Virus record (IMG/VR): IMGVR_UViG_3300034104_002530
Location: 1 to 34,038 of that record
Length of the DNA stretch: 34,038 bases
DNA from: a virus
Direction: 5' to 3' (one strand)
Shown here: piece after piece, positions 16,812 to 24,099 of the stretch
How the letters are laid out: every line of letters begins with the position of its first letter
How positions within the stretch are numbered: position 1 is the first letter of the stretch
The notes under the pieces: generated by a model
Database searches by the model: none
Seen by the model: the letters and a program-made list of their open reading frames with translations, nothing else
What the model was told of the DNA's origin: nothing
Translations under genes and position numbers: made by a program

Positions 16812-17875
16812 CTAAAATACTCATCAACCTGTTCTTTGGTTACAATATCGGTTTCCTTAAATGTCAGTGCAATCGTTATTGATGCTGGGTGTGCAAGATT
16901 AGGGCTAGAAAGTGATCTAACATACGCAGGGTAATTTTGTGGGTGATAGTCAATAGAAAAATCCATAAGAACAGATTCGCCTATAGTAAACAATGATTTT
17001 TCATTATTAAATGTAATTTGAAATACATCCGGGTATTCAAAAAATGCTCTTGATGTAGAAGCTACCTGTGTTAGAAGATCATTATTGCCCGTAGCTGGGC
17101 TTGGAGGTTGTTCCCCACCTGGGTTTGCGCGTCTTATAAGATCCTCAAGTTTACCAAGCCCATACTTTGGTAACATATGCTTTTTAAAAGCTAATATGAT
17201 TTGCTGTATCGTGACAGCCTCTTTAAAGTTTTTTGGGGTTAATTTAAATGAAAATTGATGTGTTCTAAAATCAACACCGTTAAATTGCAAAACTTTTTGT
17301 GGGTTTCGCCCGAACCCAAACACGTTACCCACACCAGTTTGAGCTGCTGTACCTAATGCATTTTTGAAAGCATCCGCAGCAGTACCACCTGCAATAGCAC
17401 CACCACCAGCTTGCTGTGCCAATGCTTGCGCACCTTCAGCATAGCGACCGTTTCTAAAATTTTCATTTGCTTTTTGTAAATTGACGTTACTTATACCAGT
17501 AGCAAAAACTTCACCTGTTGCACTAATAGGTTCGTCAGCATATGCAGCATTATATCTTGTATTCAATTGATCTGGCATAGGTAAAGTTATTGATGTTAGC
17601 TGTCTAGTTGCTTGTGCATTACGATTTGACACGATAGGTCTATCAGTCGATATGGTTGAAGTTCTTGTTATACTTTCAAATTTTAACGCAGTAAACGTCA
17701 TGTAGTGAAATATATTCTGATAGTCTTGCGGGAAGTAAAGACTAGGGCGTATCTGTCTGGCACGCGCTTGCAGCGCATTTATATTTCTCTGTAATGACCC
17801 TGTTGGGTCGAGAAAATTACCCGAACCAATACCCGAATTTTGCGCGGCTGATATAGGATTAGAATTTTCAACCAT
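16808..17875 (-). CDS. gp48: Baseplate tail-tube cap protein gp48
   Basis: A 355-residue protein (T4 gp48 is 364), first gene of the minus-strand late operon. Residues 45-95 (YQNIFHYMTFTALKFESITR... and the SITLPMPDQL strand) and residues about 195-235 (GVDFRTHQFSFKLTPKNFKE, then the IQQIILAFKKHMLPKYGLG helix) fit the tube-fold domain of gp48/gp54 proteins, which continue the hub into the tail tube. Between them lies an Ala/Gly-rich loop (about 130-190), as in T4 gp48. The last part (YPDVFQITFNNEKSLFTIGE, then LMDFSIDYHP) is the second half of the tube beta-sandwich. The ATG has AGAGG about nine bases upstream and an exact late promoter box at 17901-17908. Confidence 0.87.
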   Translation of the reverse strand: MVENSNPISAAQNSGIGSGNFLDPTGSLQRNINALQARARQIRPSLYFPQDYQNIFHYMTFTALKFESITRTSTISTDRPIVSNRNAQATRQLTSITLPMPDQLNTRYNAAYADEPISATGEVFATGISNVNLQKANENFRNGRYAEGAQALAQQAGGGAIAGGTAADAFKNALGTAAQTGVGNVFGFGRNPQKVLQFNGVDFRTHQFSFKLTPKNFKEAVTIQQIILAFKKHMLPKYGLGKLEDLIRRANPGGEQPPSPATGNNDLLTQVASTSRAFFEYPDVFQITFNNEKSLFTIGESVLMDFSIDYHPQNYPAYVRSLSSPNLAHPASITIALTFKETDIVTKEQVDEYFR

Positions 17876-17900
17876 TAAAGTTACCTCTGATCGATCTGGA

Positions 17901-17908
17901 TATTTATA
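17901..17908 (-). promoter_or_regulatory. T4-type late promoter of the baseplate operon
   Basis: An exact TATAAATA on the minus strand, preceded by GC and ending 26 bases before the gp48 start. This is the T4 late consensus recognised by gp55 with gp33, and gp33 is encoded at 25706-25948. It is in the 50-base region between the divergent gp48 and gp4 genes. No matching box is seen for the plus-strand genes. Confidence 0.75.
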
Positions 17909-17925
17909 GCGCCATAGATACTGTT

Positions 17926-18372
17926 ATGGCATACAGCGGCAAATATCGACCAGTCAATTCTAGCAAATACAGGGGCGATCCGACAAACATCGTCTATAGA
18001 TCACTGTGGGAACGTCGCGTCATGGTAGAGTTTGACACCAACCCACACGTATTAGAATGGGGTTCTGAGGAAGTCATAGTCCCATATCGATCACCACTAG
18101 ATGGTCGATATCATCGATACTTTCCGGATTTTGTAGTCAAAATGAGAGAAAAGAGTGGTGCGATAAAGACAAAGATGATCGAGGTCAAACCGCTTTCTCA
18201 AACTGTTGCACCGCCACCGCATGATGGTAAGAGAAAACCAACTAAAAAGTATATTACAGAAGTGGCTAGATATGGGATAAATAGCGCAAAGTGGAAGGCT
18301 GCCCAAGAGTATTGTAAAGATCGTGGGTGGGAATTTGTTATTATCACGGAGAGGGAACTAGGCATCAAATAA
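17926..18372 (+). CDS. gp4: Head completion protein gp4 (PD-(D/E)XK nuclease-like)
   Basis: A 148-residue protein (T4 gp4 is 150). The family core is well preserved: SGKYRPVNSSKYRGDPTNIV, a YRSLWERR helix with Glu, the strand SEEVIVPYRSPLDGRYHRYF, the FPDFVV strand with Asp, and the MIEVKP strand giving E-x-K. This is a PD-(D/E)XK arrangement like TnsA-type endonucleases. In T4, gp4 acts at the head portal after packaging, before neck proteins and the tail join; nuclease trimming of the DNA end has been suggested. It opens the plus-strand late block and ends in a TAATG overlap with the next gene. The ribosome binding site is weak. Confidence 0.92.
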   Translation: MAYSGKYRPVNSSKYRGDPTNIVYRSLWERRVMVEFDTNPHVLEWGSEEVIVPYRSPLDGRYHRYFPDFVVKMREKSGAIKTKMIEVKPLSQTVAPPPHDGKRKPTKKYITEVARYGINSAKWKAAQEYCKDRGWEFVIITERELGIK

Positions 18373-18995
18373 TGGTAGCATCTGTCTTTGACAACCTACT
18401 AACGCAAGGCGAGAAGCAAGGGCAGCTACCTAATCGTACCATGCAGTCAAGAAATTGGTTTCGCGCGCAAGCGAGCAAGGTTGCAATGAGTCCAAATGCT
18501 CTTATGGCGCAAGATCGCAGCGCGATGGTAACCGTGCCGATGATTGGGCAGATGTATCTTTTTGCATATGAACCCAAAACAAAAGAAAAGCTGCCGTACT
18601 ACGACAGATACCCTCTTGTCATCCCATTTGATACTGTTAGAACAGGTGGTCGCGCTACAGGTGCGTCAAGCTCACCTGGATTTATGGGTCTAAACATGCA
18701 CTATCTACCGCTTAGACTGCGCGCTAGAATGATGGATGCGCTATACTCAGTCATAAGCGATGAAAAATATGATGAGCGCACGCATCTACAAATTTCATAC
18801 AAGATGTTAAGCTCGGTTACAAAATACAGATTTTACAAGCCATGCATAAAGCAATATCTATTTTCTCATGTAAGGACTAGATTTTTTCGTATAGATCCTG
18901 CTTCTTGGGATATCGCACTTTTTATGCCGCTAGAAAGATTCGTTGGGGCTAGCGTTGGCGCTGTTCACAGAGATAGCTACGCAAAGGTGCAATAA
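18372..18995 (+). CDS. Conserved T4-type morphogenesis protein, unknown function (gp2 position)
   Basis: The start is taken as the ATG that overlaps the gp4 stop (TAATG), giving 207 residues; a longer open frame runs into gp4 but has no support. The protein opens with a helix (VFDNLLTQGEKQGQLPNRTM), then SRNWFRAQASKV and the core block MIGQMYLFAYEPKTKEKLPY with YDRYPLVIPFD, followed by a GFMGLNMHYLPLRLRARMMDALY helix. The block with YYDRYPLV and GLN-x-HYLP is familiar from unannotated genes of T4-like marine phages next to gp4. In T4 the gene next to 4 is gene 2 (DNA end protector), so gp2 is a positional candidate, but I see no sequence proof. It ends in a TAATG overlap with the gp54-like gene. 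Confidence 0.75.
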   Translation: MVASVFDNLLTQGEKQGQLPNRTMQSRNWFRAQASKVAMSPNALMAQDRSAMVTVPMIGQMYLFAYEPKTKEKLPYYDRYPLVIPFDTVRTGGRATGASSSPGFMGLNMHYLPLRLRARMMDALYSVISDEKYDERTHLQISYKMLSSVTKYRFYKPCIKQYLFSHVRTRFFRIDPASWDIALFMPLERFVGASVGAVHRDSYAKVQ

Positions 18996-19906
18996 TGGCA
19001 AATCGTAGATTTAACATAAATGAATTTACAGCGGAAGTCAATAAAAGAGGTATTGCTAAACCGAATTATTTCTCGGTGATGATATCTCTACCCGCAAAGC
19101 TTAGCGGGTTTTTCAATACATCATTTCTGCCGCTCAGAATTGAAAGAGCATCACTCCCTGCACGTACATTAGATACCATCGTGCAAAGATATCATGGTCC
19201 CGAAAGACTAATCCCTTATGCGTTTAGCTATCAACCCATGACGTTGCAGGTTATTCTAAGTGAAAACATGATCGAGCGCGAGATATTCATGGCATGGCAG
19301 GACCTGTCAATATCTGCGGGCGGACTTGCAAGCTATAGACGTGGTGGCGGTAAAGCACCAAAGCAAGGTGGGTTTGATTCAACGTACTATGATGAAATGA
19401 CTGGTGGTGTTGAAATCATGCAGTTTGCTGAGTCGCCAAAATTTCAAAATCAATCAGCACTCAGCATTGCAACATCATTCATAAGAGGTGATACGCAATC
19501 ACTAATCAATGATGTAATCGATGCATTTAACCCGCTAAACCGAAACGAATTTACATCAAGAAACGACAGAGTGGTGTTCCCTCAATATAGAATCAAGCTA
19601 GAAGAAGCATACCCAATTGCCATAAATGATGTTGATCTAGATTGGTCAGCAGATGGTGCAGCTAAGATGTCTGTTCAAATGAGATATTTCATCTCGACAG
19701 AAAGACACCCAGATGCTCTGCCATTTGAAAATCTGTATGGTCTTGAATCTCTTCTGCGCGGCACTGCAAATGCTCTTGATAGATTTTCGCCGCTTGTTTC
19801 TCTGTTTACTAAGCAGGGTCTGGGTGGTGGTATACGTGGCCTTACTCAAACAACTGGGTCGGTGTTTAGAAATACTGCGACAGCGCAAAGAGGCGCTTTA
19901 TTTTAA
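18995..19906 (+). CDS. gp54: Tail-tube initiator, gp54-like (tube fold)
   Basis: A 303-residue protein with the beta-sandwich pattern of gp19/gp54 tube proteins: residues 20-33 KPNYFSVMISLPAK, then LPLRIERASLPARTLDT, a RLIPYAFSYQPMTLQVILSE strand pair, and the IEREIFMAWQDL helix. After a Gly-rich loop comes STYYDEMTGGVEIMQFAES, equivalent to the central strand region of tube subunits. Residues 185-235 (VVFPQYRIKLEEAYPIAIND, then SVQMRYFIS) close the sandwich. About 60 C-terminal residues extend past the fold. In T4, gp54 caps the baseplate on gp48 and starts gp19 tube polymerisation. A second tube-type protein (gp19 itself) would be expected elsewhere in the genome, so gp54 is preferred for this copy inside the baseplate cluster. 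Confidence 0.8.
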   Translation: MANRRFNINEFTAEVNKRGIAKPNYFSVMISLPAKLSGFFNTSFLPLRIERASLPARTLDTIVQRYHGPERLIPYAFSYQPMTLQVILSENMIEREIFMAWQDLSISAGGLASYRRGGGKAPKQGGFDSTYYDEMTGGVEIMQFAESPKFQNQSALSIATSFIRGDTQSLINDVIDAFNPLNRNEFTSRNDRVVFPQYRIKLEEAYPIAINDVDLDWSADGAAKMSVQMRYFISTERHPDALPFENLYGLESLLRGTANALDRFSPLVSLFTKQGLGGGIRGLTQTTGSVFRNTATAQRGALF

Positions 19907-19920
19907 CGTGAGGAGTTATT

Positions 19921-20637
19921 ATGCCTTTACCTAAGATTGCTGTACCTACGTTTTCGGTGACTTTACCATCTAATAAGAAAGAAATTATCTTTAGACCTTT
20001 CGTTGTTAAGGAGGAAAAGACACTTCTAATTGCGATGGAATCTAAAGACCCGGATCATATGCAGCGTGCAATGTTTGATGTGATATCAAGCTGCATAGTA
20101 ACTGAGGGGTTTGACATTACAAAGATCCCGTCATTTGACGTAGAATATTTGTTTCTACAGATTCGTGCTAAGTCAGCTGGTGAAAAGGTTTCACTGAGCT
20201 ACAGACACGTTGATGGTGTAAATTATAAGGGTGAACCCTGTGATGCTGTCACTAATGTTGAGATTGATCTTGACTCGATACAGGTAGAATTCAATGCAGA
20301 TCACAAGATGACGGTACCTTTGACAGACAAGCTGACGTTAAAGATGAAGTACCCAACTCTTGCTGATATTAAGGCTACGTTGTCGGCAGAAAAGTCAGAT
20401 GAAATTGATATGATAGCAAAGTGCATTGAATGTGTTTATGATGATGAAGAAATCTATGAGCCTGAAAGCGAAGAAGAAATTAAGAATTTCATAGGGTCTC
20501 TTAGCAACAAGCAGTTTATCGAAATTATGAAGTTCTTTGAGACAATGCCAAAGCTACAACACACCGTTACCTACAAGTGCGCAGGTTGTGGGCAAGAAGA
20601 TACTATTACACTAAAAGGTCTATCAGATTTTTTTTGA
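19921..20637 (+). CDS. gp26: Baseplate hub assembly chaperone (gp26/gp51 family), 0-frame product
   Basis: A 238-residue protein of the T4 gp26/gp51 hub-assembly family. The opening PLPKIAVPTFSVTLPSNKKE and FRPFVVKEEKTLLIAMESKD is the family hallmark. The middle part holds VEYLFLQIRAKSAGEKVSL and a TLKMKYPTLADIKA segment. The end has a half zinc-knuckle (Cys220-x2-Cys223 in CAGCGQED) and then GLSDFF before a TGA stop. Such proteins act in assembly and are not abundant in the virion. GAGGAG lies six bases before the ATG. The gene ends in a run of eight T bases, and a separate downstream frame carries what looks like the natural continuation of the protein, so a fraction of ribosomes probably shifts by -1 (see the slippery-site and extension entries). 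Position ahead of the tape-measure candidate parallels G/GT genes of other tailed phages. Confidence 0.87.
   Translation: MPLPKIAVPTFSVTLPSNKKEIIFRPFVVKEEKTLLIAMESKDPDHMQRAMFDVISSCIVTEGFDITKIPSFDVEYLFLQIRAKSAGEKVSLSYRHVDGVNYKGEPCDAVTNVEIDLDSIQVEFNADHKMTVPLTDKLTLKMKYPTLADIKATLSAEKSDEIDMIAKCIECVYDDEEIYEPESEEEIKNFIGSLSNKQFIEIMKFFETMPKLQHTVTYKCAGCGQEDTITLKGLSDFF
20628..20634 (+). other. Slippery heptamer T-TTT-TTT for -1 frameshift
   Basis: Read in the frame of the hub chaperone, the last codons are GAT TTT TTT TGA. The seven bases T TTT TTT fit the X-XXY-YYZ rule for -1 slippage and sit directly before the TGA stop. After slipping, translation goes TTT TTT TTG ATA and stays open for 58 codons to 20807. 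A base miscount in the eight-T run is the main alternative. Confidence 0.65.
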
Positions 20638-20810
20638 TAGCCCTCTCTCATAATACATTGGGTAATTATTATTCGTTGAATTTTTCTCTCATGCAGCATC
20701 ACAAGTATAGTCTGACTGAGATAGAAAATATGATACCTTGGGAGAGGGACTTATATGTTAAAATGTTACTAGACTATATCGAATCAGAAAAGGCTAAAAG
20801 AGAAAATTAA
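20634..20810 (+). CDS. Hub chaperone C-terminal extension reached by -1 frameshift
   Basis: An open frame of 58 codons plus stop in the -1 frame relative to the hub chaperone. Its product (LIALSHNTLGNYYSLNFSLM..., later MIPWERDLYVKMLLDYIESE) has the coding look of a real helical domain, with the ENM-PWERD-YV-LL pattern known from the C-terminal ends of phage tail and hub chaperones. It has no start of its own with a ribosome binding site; the only internal ATG (20691) would give 39 residues and follows a pyrimidine tract. Joined by the shift, the fusion would be 296 residues. Its stop overlaps the start of the GH19 gene (TAATG). If there is no shift it would be a short separate gene with internal start. 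Confidence 0.65.
   Translation: MIALSHNTLGNYYSLNFSLMQHHKYSLTEIENMIPWERDLYVKMLLDYIESEKAKREN
20641..20748 (+). promoter_or_regulatory. Long-range RNA stem after the slippery site
   Basis: CCCTCTCTCA at 20641-20650 can pair with TGGGAGAGGG at 20739-20748: ten base pairs, nine Watson-Crick and one G-U. The 5' arm starts six bases after the slippery heptamer, the usual spacing for a -1 frameshift stimulator. The 88-base loop is long for a simple hairpin. Confidence 0.45.
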
Positions 20811-22285
20811 TGGCAGCATTGATGGAAGCTACTGAAAGATACCTATCTCGGGACAACCGAGCGATGGGTGCTGTCGCTAGCGTTGTAGCTTCCACAATGG
20901 CTTTACCTACATCTGGTGGTATGACGCGCGCTGGTGGATCAACTTCACCTATATCGCAAGTTACCAGCACATTTAGAAGTATGATAGGCGCACTTCGCGG
21001 TATAAACAACGAAAAAGACAAACAAAGAGAAATAGCAGAACGTGTTCGTCGCGCGTCAGCAGAAGATCGCAGAGAACAGGGCGCACCTACTCGAAATTTA
21101 CCTGAGGAACCGCAAGTTGAAGACAGAACAAACACTGGCGGTATTCTTGAAATTATATCATCAATTTTAAAGAAAGTATTTTCTACAATAAAATCTATCA
21201 TGTCTTTATTGATGCGTGTTATATCCAGAATTGTTTCAGCTGTTATTAGAGTTGGTGCAAGAATAGTAGCGAGTTCGCTAAGAGCAGTGCTATCCGGTAT
21301 CTCAAGCATAATGAGAAACCCAAGACTACGAATTCTTGCAATGGCAGCAACCGCAGCTGCCGCAGCAGCAGCTTACATATTTGGTAGAGGTGATGAAGAA
21401 ACACCAGAAACCGCAGCCACACCATCAGAAAGACCAAGAAGTGGCGCTGCGCCTGGGACTGCTCAAAGAGTACCAGAATCTCAATCATACACACCGACAG
21501 GTGATGGTGGGTCACCATCAGCAAACAGAGAAATATTAAATCGAGTGATGGATGAAATGGGTTACAATGACCCATCTCAGAGAGCGGGTTTAGCTGCAAT
21601 CATACAGGGCGAATCTGGTTTTAGATCGATAGCCGAAAATATGAATTATTCACCCGAAAGACTTCGACAGGTATTCCCACGATTTACAATAGAAGAAGCT
21701 AGACAAATCACAGCAGGTGGGCCAGTTGCTGTGGCAGAAGCTGTATATGGACATCAGACCTCTACGGGCAGAACGTTAGGTAACACAGAACCCGGTGATG
21801 GTTGGAGATATCGTGGTCGTGGGTTTATTCAGCTAACAGGTCGTAGCAATTATGCGCAGTACAGTCAAGCCGCTGGTGTTGATCTAGTAGCAAACCCAGA
21901 TGCGCTTCTAGACCCAGAAATAGCAGCTAGAGTATCAGTTGAATACATGAAAAGAAGAACGCGCGGCAGCGGATCTTTTGAAGATCAGCTATCGGCTGTA
22001 GGTGGTAGTCGATTGGGGTTTGAGGGTAAAAGACAAAGCTATCAGCAATTTCTAAGCTCAGGTAGTTTTGCGCCTAGTGGGCAAAGACCCGTCATGACTG
22101 CTGCAACGCCGCAACAAGCAGCGCCCGCAGCAACACCAGCACCAGCACCTAGCTCACCTGAACCTGTTGCGCCAGCACCATCTCAGGCACCACAAACAGT
22201 AGCATCACTACCCACATCTGGGATGGGTGCAACTGAAACAATTACACAAGTTCAACCCATAGTCATCCGCGAAAGGGCTGCATAA
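20810..22285 (+). CDS. GH19 lysozyme/chitinase-like tail protein with membrane-active helix
   Basis: A 491-residue protein. Residues 112-192 form a long hydrophobic or amphipathic helical region (ILEIISSILKKVFSTIKSIM, then RIVASSLRAVLSGISSIM and an Ala-rich stretch), likely to touch or cross a membrane. Residues about 238-412 are a GH19 domain: GESGF with probable catalytic Glu268, ENMNYSPERLRQVFPRF, and the hallmark GDGWRYRGRGFIQLTGRSNY at 329-348. Phage enzymes of this family cut peptidoglycan. The last 70 residues are Ala/Pro low complexity. The start overlaps the upstream stop (TAATG), and the next gene overlaps its stop. Since the spike protein has lost its lysozyme domain, this enzyme is the best candidate for the tail-borne cell-wall hydrolase used during entry. 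A role as lysis endolysin is less likely in this tail operon. Confidence 0.83.
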   Translation: MAALMEATERYLSRDNRAMGAVASVVASTMALPTSGGMTRAGGSTSPISQVTSTFRSMIGALRGINNEKDKQREIAERVRRASAEDRREQGAPTRNLPEEPQVEDRTNTGGILEIISSILKKVFSTIKSIMSLLMRVISRIVSAVIRVGARIVASSLRAVLSGISSIMRNPRLRILAMAATAAAAAAAYIFGRGDEETPETAATPSERPRSGAAPGTAQRVPESQSYTPTGDGGSPSANREILNRVMDEMGYNDPSQRAGLAAIIQGESGFRSIAENMNYSPERLRQVFPRFTIEEARQITAGGPVAVAEAVYGHQTSTGRTLGNTEPGDGWRYRGRGFIQLTGRSNYAQYSQAAGVDLVANPDALLDPEIAARVSVEYMKRRTRGSGSFEDQLSAVGGSRLGFEGKRQSYQQFLSSGSFAPSGQRPVMTAATPQQAAPAATPAPAPSSPEPVAPAPSQAPQTVASLPTSGMGATETITQVQPIVIRERAA

Positions 22286-24099
22286 TGCCTAGTTTAGCAG
22301 ATGTTGTCCAGCAGATGGGCCCGTCTATAACCTATGATGAAAGAACAAGACGCTTTCATGATATGGAACAAAGCTATAGAATGGTTAGCACTAGAGGTGT
22401 TGTGTCTGGCAGCCCTGCTAGATCAAATGGTGGCGCAGCTTCAGGTTACGTAACACAAGATGCATTCAACTCCTTTAAAACAGAAATATATCTGTACATA
22501 AGCAAGGTTGCATCTTTTACTAGAGAAGCTTTGGTCGAAATGCAAAGGACCATGGCAGGCGAACAGCGAGATACTGATTCTCTAAGGAATGAAGAAAGAA
22601 GAGAAGCAGAGGAAAGAAAAGAGCGCAGACGCGAATTAGTTTCTGGTGCATTGAGGAGAGTATCATCTGGTATTAGAAGTGTTACAGGGTTGGGCCCACT
22701 TGGTGCATTATTTACAGGTCTCGCAGCAAGCTTAACAGCAGTTCTTGCAAATATAGACTTAGACACATTAAGAGATACGTTTGATAGAATCGGGTCAGTA
22801 TTTGATAGCGTCAAAGAATTTTTTAACAAACTGCAAGAATATTCTAACATCATACTTGCAATAGGCGCTGCACTTGCTGCAATGGTAGCAGCAAACATGT
22901 TAGATAGAACGCCTAAACCATCGCGCGGTGGTGGTAAGCCGTCAGGAGGTGGTGGTAGGCCAGCTGCGCCTGGTACTGGTTCTGGTGGTGCGCCTTCTGG
23001 TGCTAAGCCAGCAACTGGTGGTGCACCCTCTGGTGCTGGTGCAGGTGCTAAGCCAACACCACCAGCACCACCTGCGCCAGCACAACCTCAAGTTAAATCT
23101 GGGTATAAAGCAACAGAAACGCCCGGTGGTACACGATACCGTTCTGAAAAAACTGGTAGATTTGTAAAACCGTCAGAGGCATTAACTGAACCCGGTGCGC
23201 CGACAAGAGAACCTAAACCAAGTCAATCAACACCAGGGCAACCAACACAAGAACGCCCTATGAGGTCAAAAGCTTCTAGATTACGACTAAGTGGGTTTTT
23301 AGCTGCATTGGGTCCAGCGATAGATATTCTTAGTGCAAGAAGTCAACTTGAATCTCTTAGCGAACAAAGAGATGCCGAAAGTATAGATGAAGAAAAATAT
23401 AAGGACGAAGTTATCAAAATATTGGGCGGAACAGCAGGTTCAATAATTGGTGGTCTTACAGGCGGTGCATTAGGGTCGCTGCTCGGACCTGCCGGCGCTA
23501 TGCTAGGTGGTTTTGCAGGGTCTATAGGCGGCGAAAGACTGGGTCAGTGGTTAGCAACCACTGGTGTGGGTAAAAGAGTCGGCGAATTAATTTATGATAG
23601 ATTTTTCTTAGCGAGCCCCACCAATATACCCGAAGCTCAGTTAATAAGCCAACTGACCGAACTGCAAAGACGAAGCAGAGCAGAAACATCAGCTATCGAT
23701 GAAATGGTTAATCTCACAGAACGTGCTGCAAATGAGGGTAGAATAACTAGCAGTCAAGCGAGACAATTAAATGAAGTTGGCTCTCAGATACGCACAACAG
23801 ATTTAAGAGCGGGTGACATTGAACAGGCAATAAACATGATGCAGTTTTCTGGTATGGAGGGAATAAACTACAACCCAACTACAGATCGGAGCGGTAGAGT
23901 TGTTGTTCTACCGACGATATATCAAGAAGTGGCTACCCCAAGATCAAGTCAACCAGCAGCCAGACCAACACCCGAAACATCGTCAGAAATTCAAACTAGA
24001 ACACCTGATGGTACTCTGGGAGAGGCTGCTGCGGCCACCAATTTTGGTGGTGGCCAACAACAACCGCGCCGAGGTGGTTTGGCTAGAAGGATTTATTAA
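22285..24099 (+). CDS. Tape-measure candidate with glycine-zipper segment
   Basis: A 604-residue protein, close to T4 gp29 (590), encoded after the frameshifted hub chaperone and the GH19 gene. Residues 57-125 are strongly charged helix (TREALVEMQRTMAGEQRD, then EERREAEERKERRREL), a likely coiled coil. Residues 134-205 hold two hydrophobic helices (LGALFTGLAASLTAVLA; IILAIGAALAAMVAA). Residues 210-330 are Gly/Pro/Ala linker. Residues 381-420 form a glycine zipper (GSIIGGLTGGALGSLLGPAG), typical of membrane-inserting proteins, followed by more helix. I infer a tape-measure or DNA-channel protein inside the tube from size, helicity, membrane segments and position. The long Pro/Gly linker is unusual for a pure ruler, so a hub-associated protein is an alternative. 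Its last four bases overlap the convergent gp32 gene. Confidence 0.7.
   Translation: MPSLADVVQQMGPSITYDERTRRFHDMEQSYRMVSTRGVVSGSPARSNGGAASGYVTQDAFNSFKTEIYLYISKVASFTREALVEMQRTMAGEQRDTDSLRNEERREAEERKERRRELVSGALRRVSSGIRSVTGLGPLGALFTGLAASLTAVLANIDLDTLRDTFDRIGSVFDSVKEFFNKLQEYSNIILAIGAALAAMVAANMLDRTPKPSRGGGKPSGGGGRPAAPGTGSGGAPSGAKPATGGAPSGAGAGAKPTPPAPPAPAQPQVKSGYKATETPGGTRYRSEKTGRFVKPSEALTEPGAPTREPKPSQSTPGQPTQERPMRSKASRLRLSGFLAALGPAIDILSARSQLESLSEQRDAESIDEEKYKDEVIKILGGTAGSIIGGLTGGALGSLLGPAGAMLGGFAGSIGGERLGQWLATTGVGKRVGELIYDRFFLASPTNIPEAQLISQLTELQRRSRAETSAIDEMVNLTERAANEGRITSSQARQLNEVGSQIRTTDLRAGDIEQAINMMQFSGMEGINYNPTTDRSGRVVVLPTIYQEVATPRSSQPAARPTPETSSEIQTRTPDGTLGEAAAATNFGGGQQQPRRGGLARRIY

Noticed and set aside
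18327-18371. N-terminal extension of the gp2-position protein into gp4
   Set aside because: No ribosome binding site; the ATG at 18372 overlapping the gp4 stop follows the packing seen at neighbouring genes.
20794-21309. 171-codon minus-strand frame inside the GH19 gene
   Set aside because: Shadow of the Ala/Ser-rich coding region of the GH19 protein on the other strand.
22446-22898. 150-codon minus-strand frame inside the tape-measure candidate
   Set aside because: Antisense shadow; the plus-strand protein has coherent helices and linkers.
24033-24055. Hairpin GGCCACCA/TGGTGGCC near the end of the tape-measure candidate as a terminator for the convergent genes
   Set aside because: No T tract follows on either strand and it lies within coding sequence; Gly/Ala codon usage explains the repeat.
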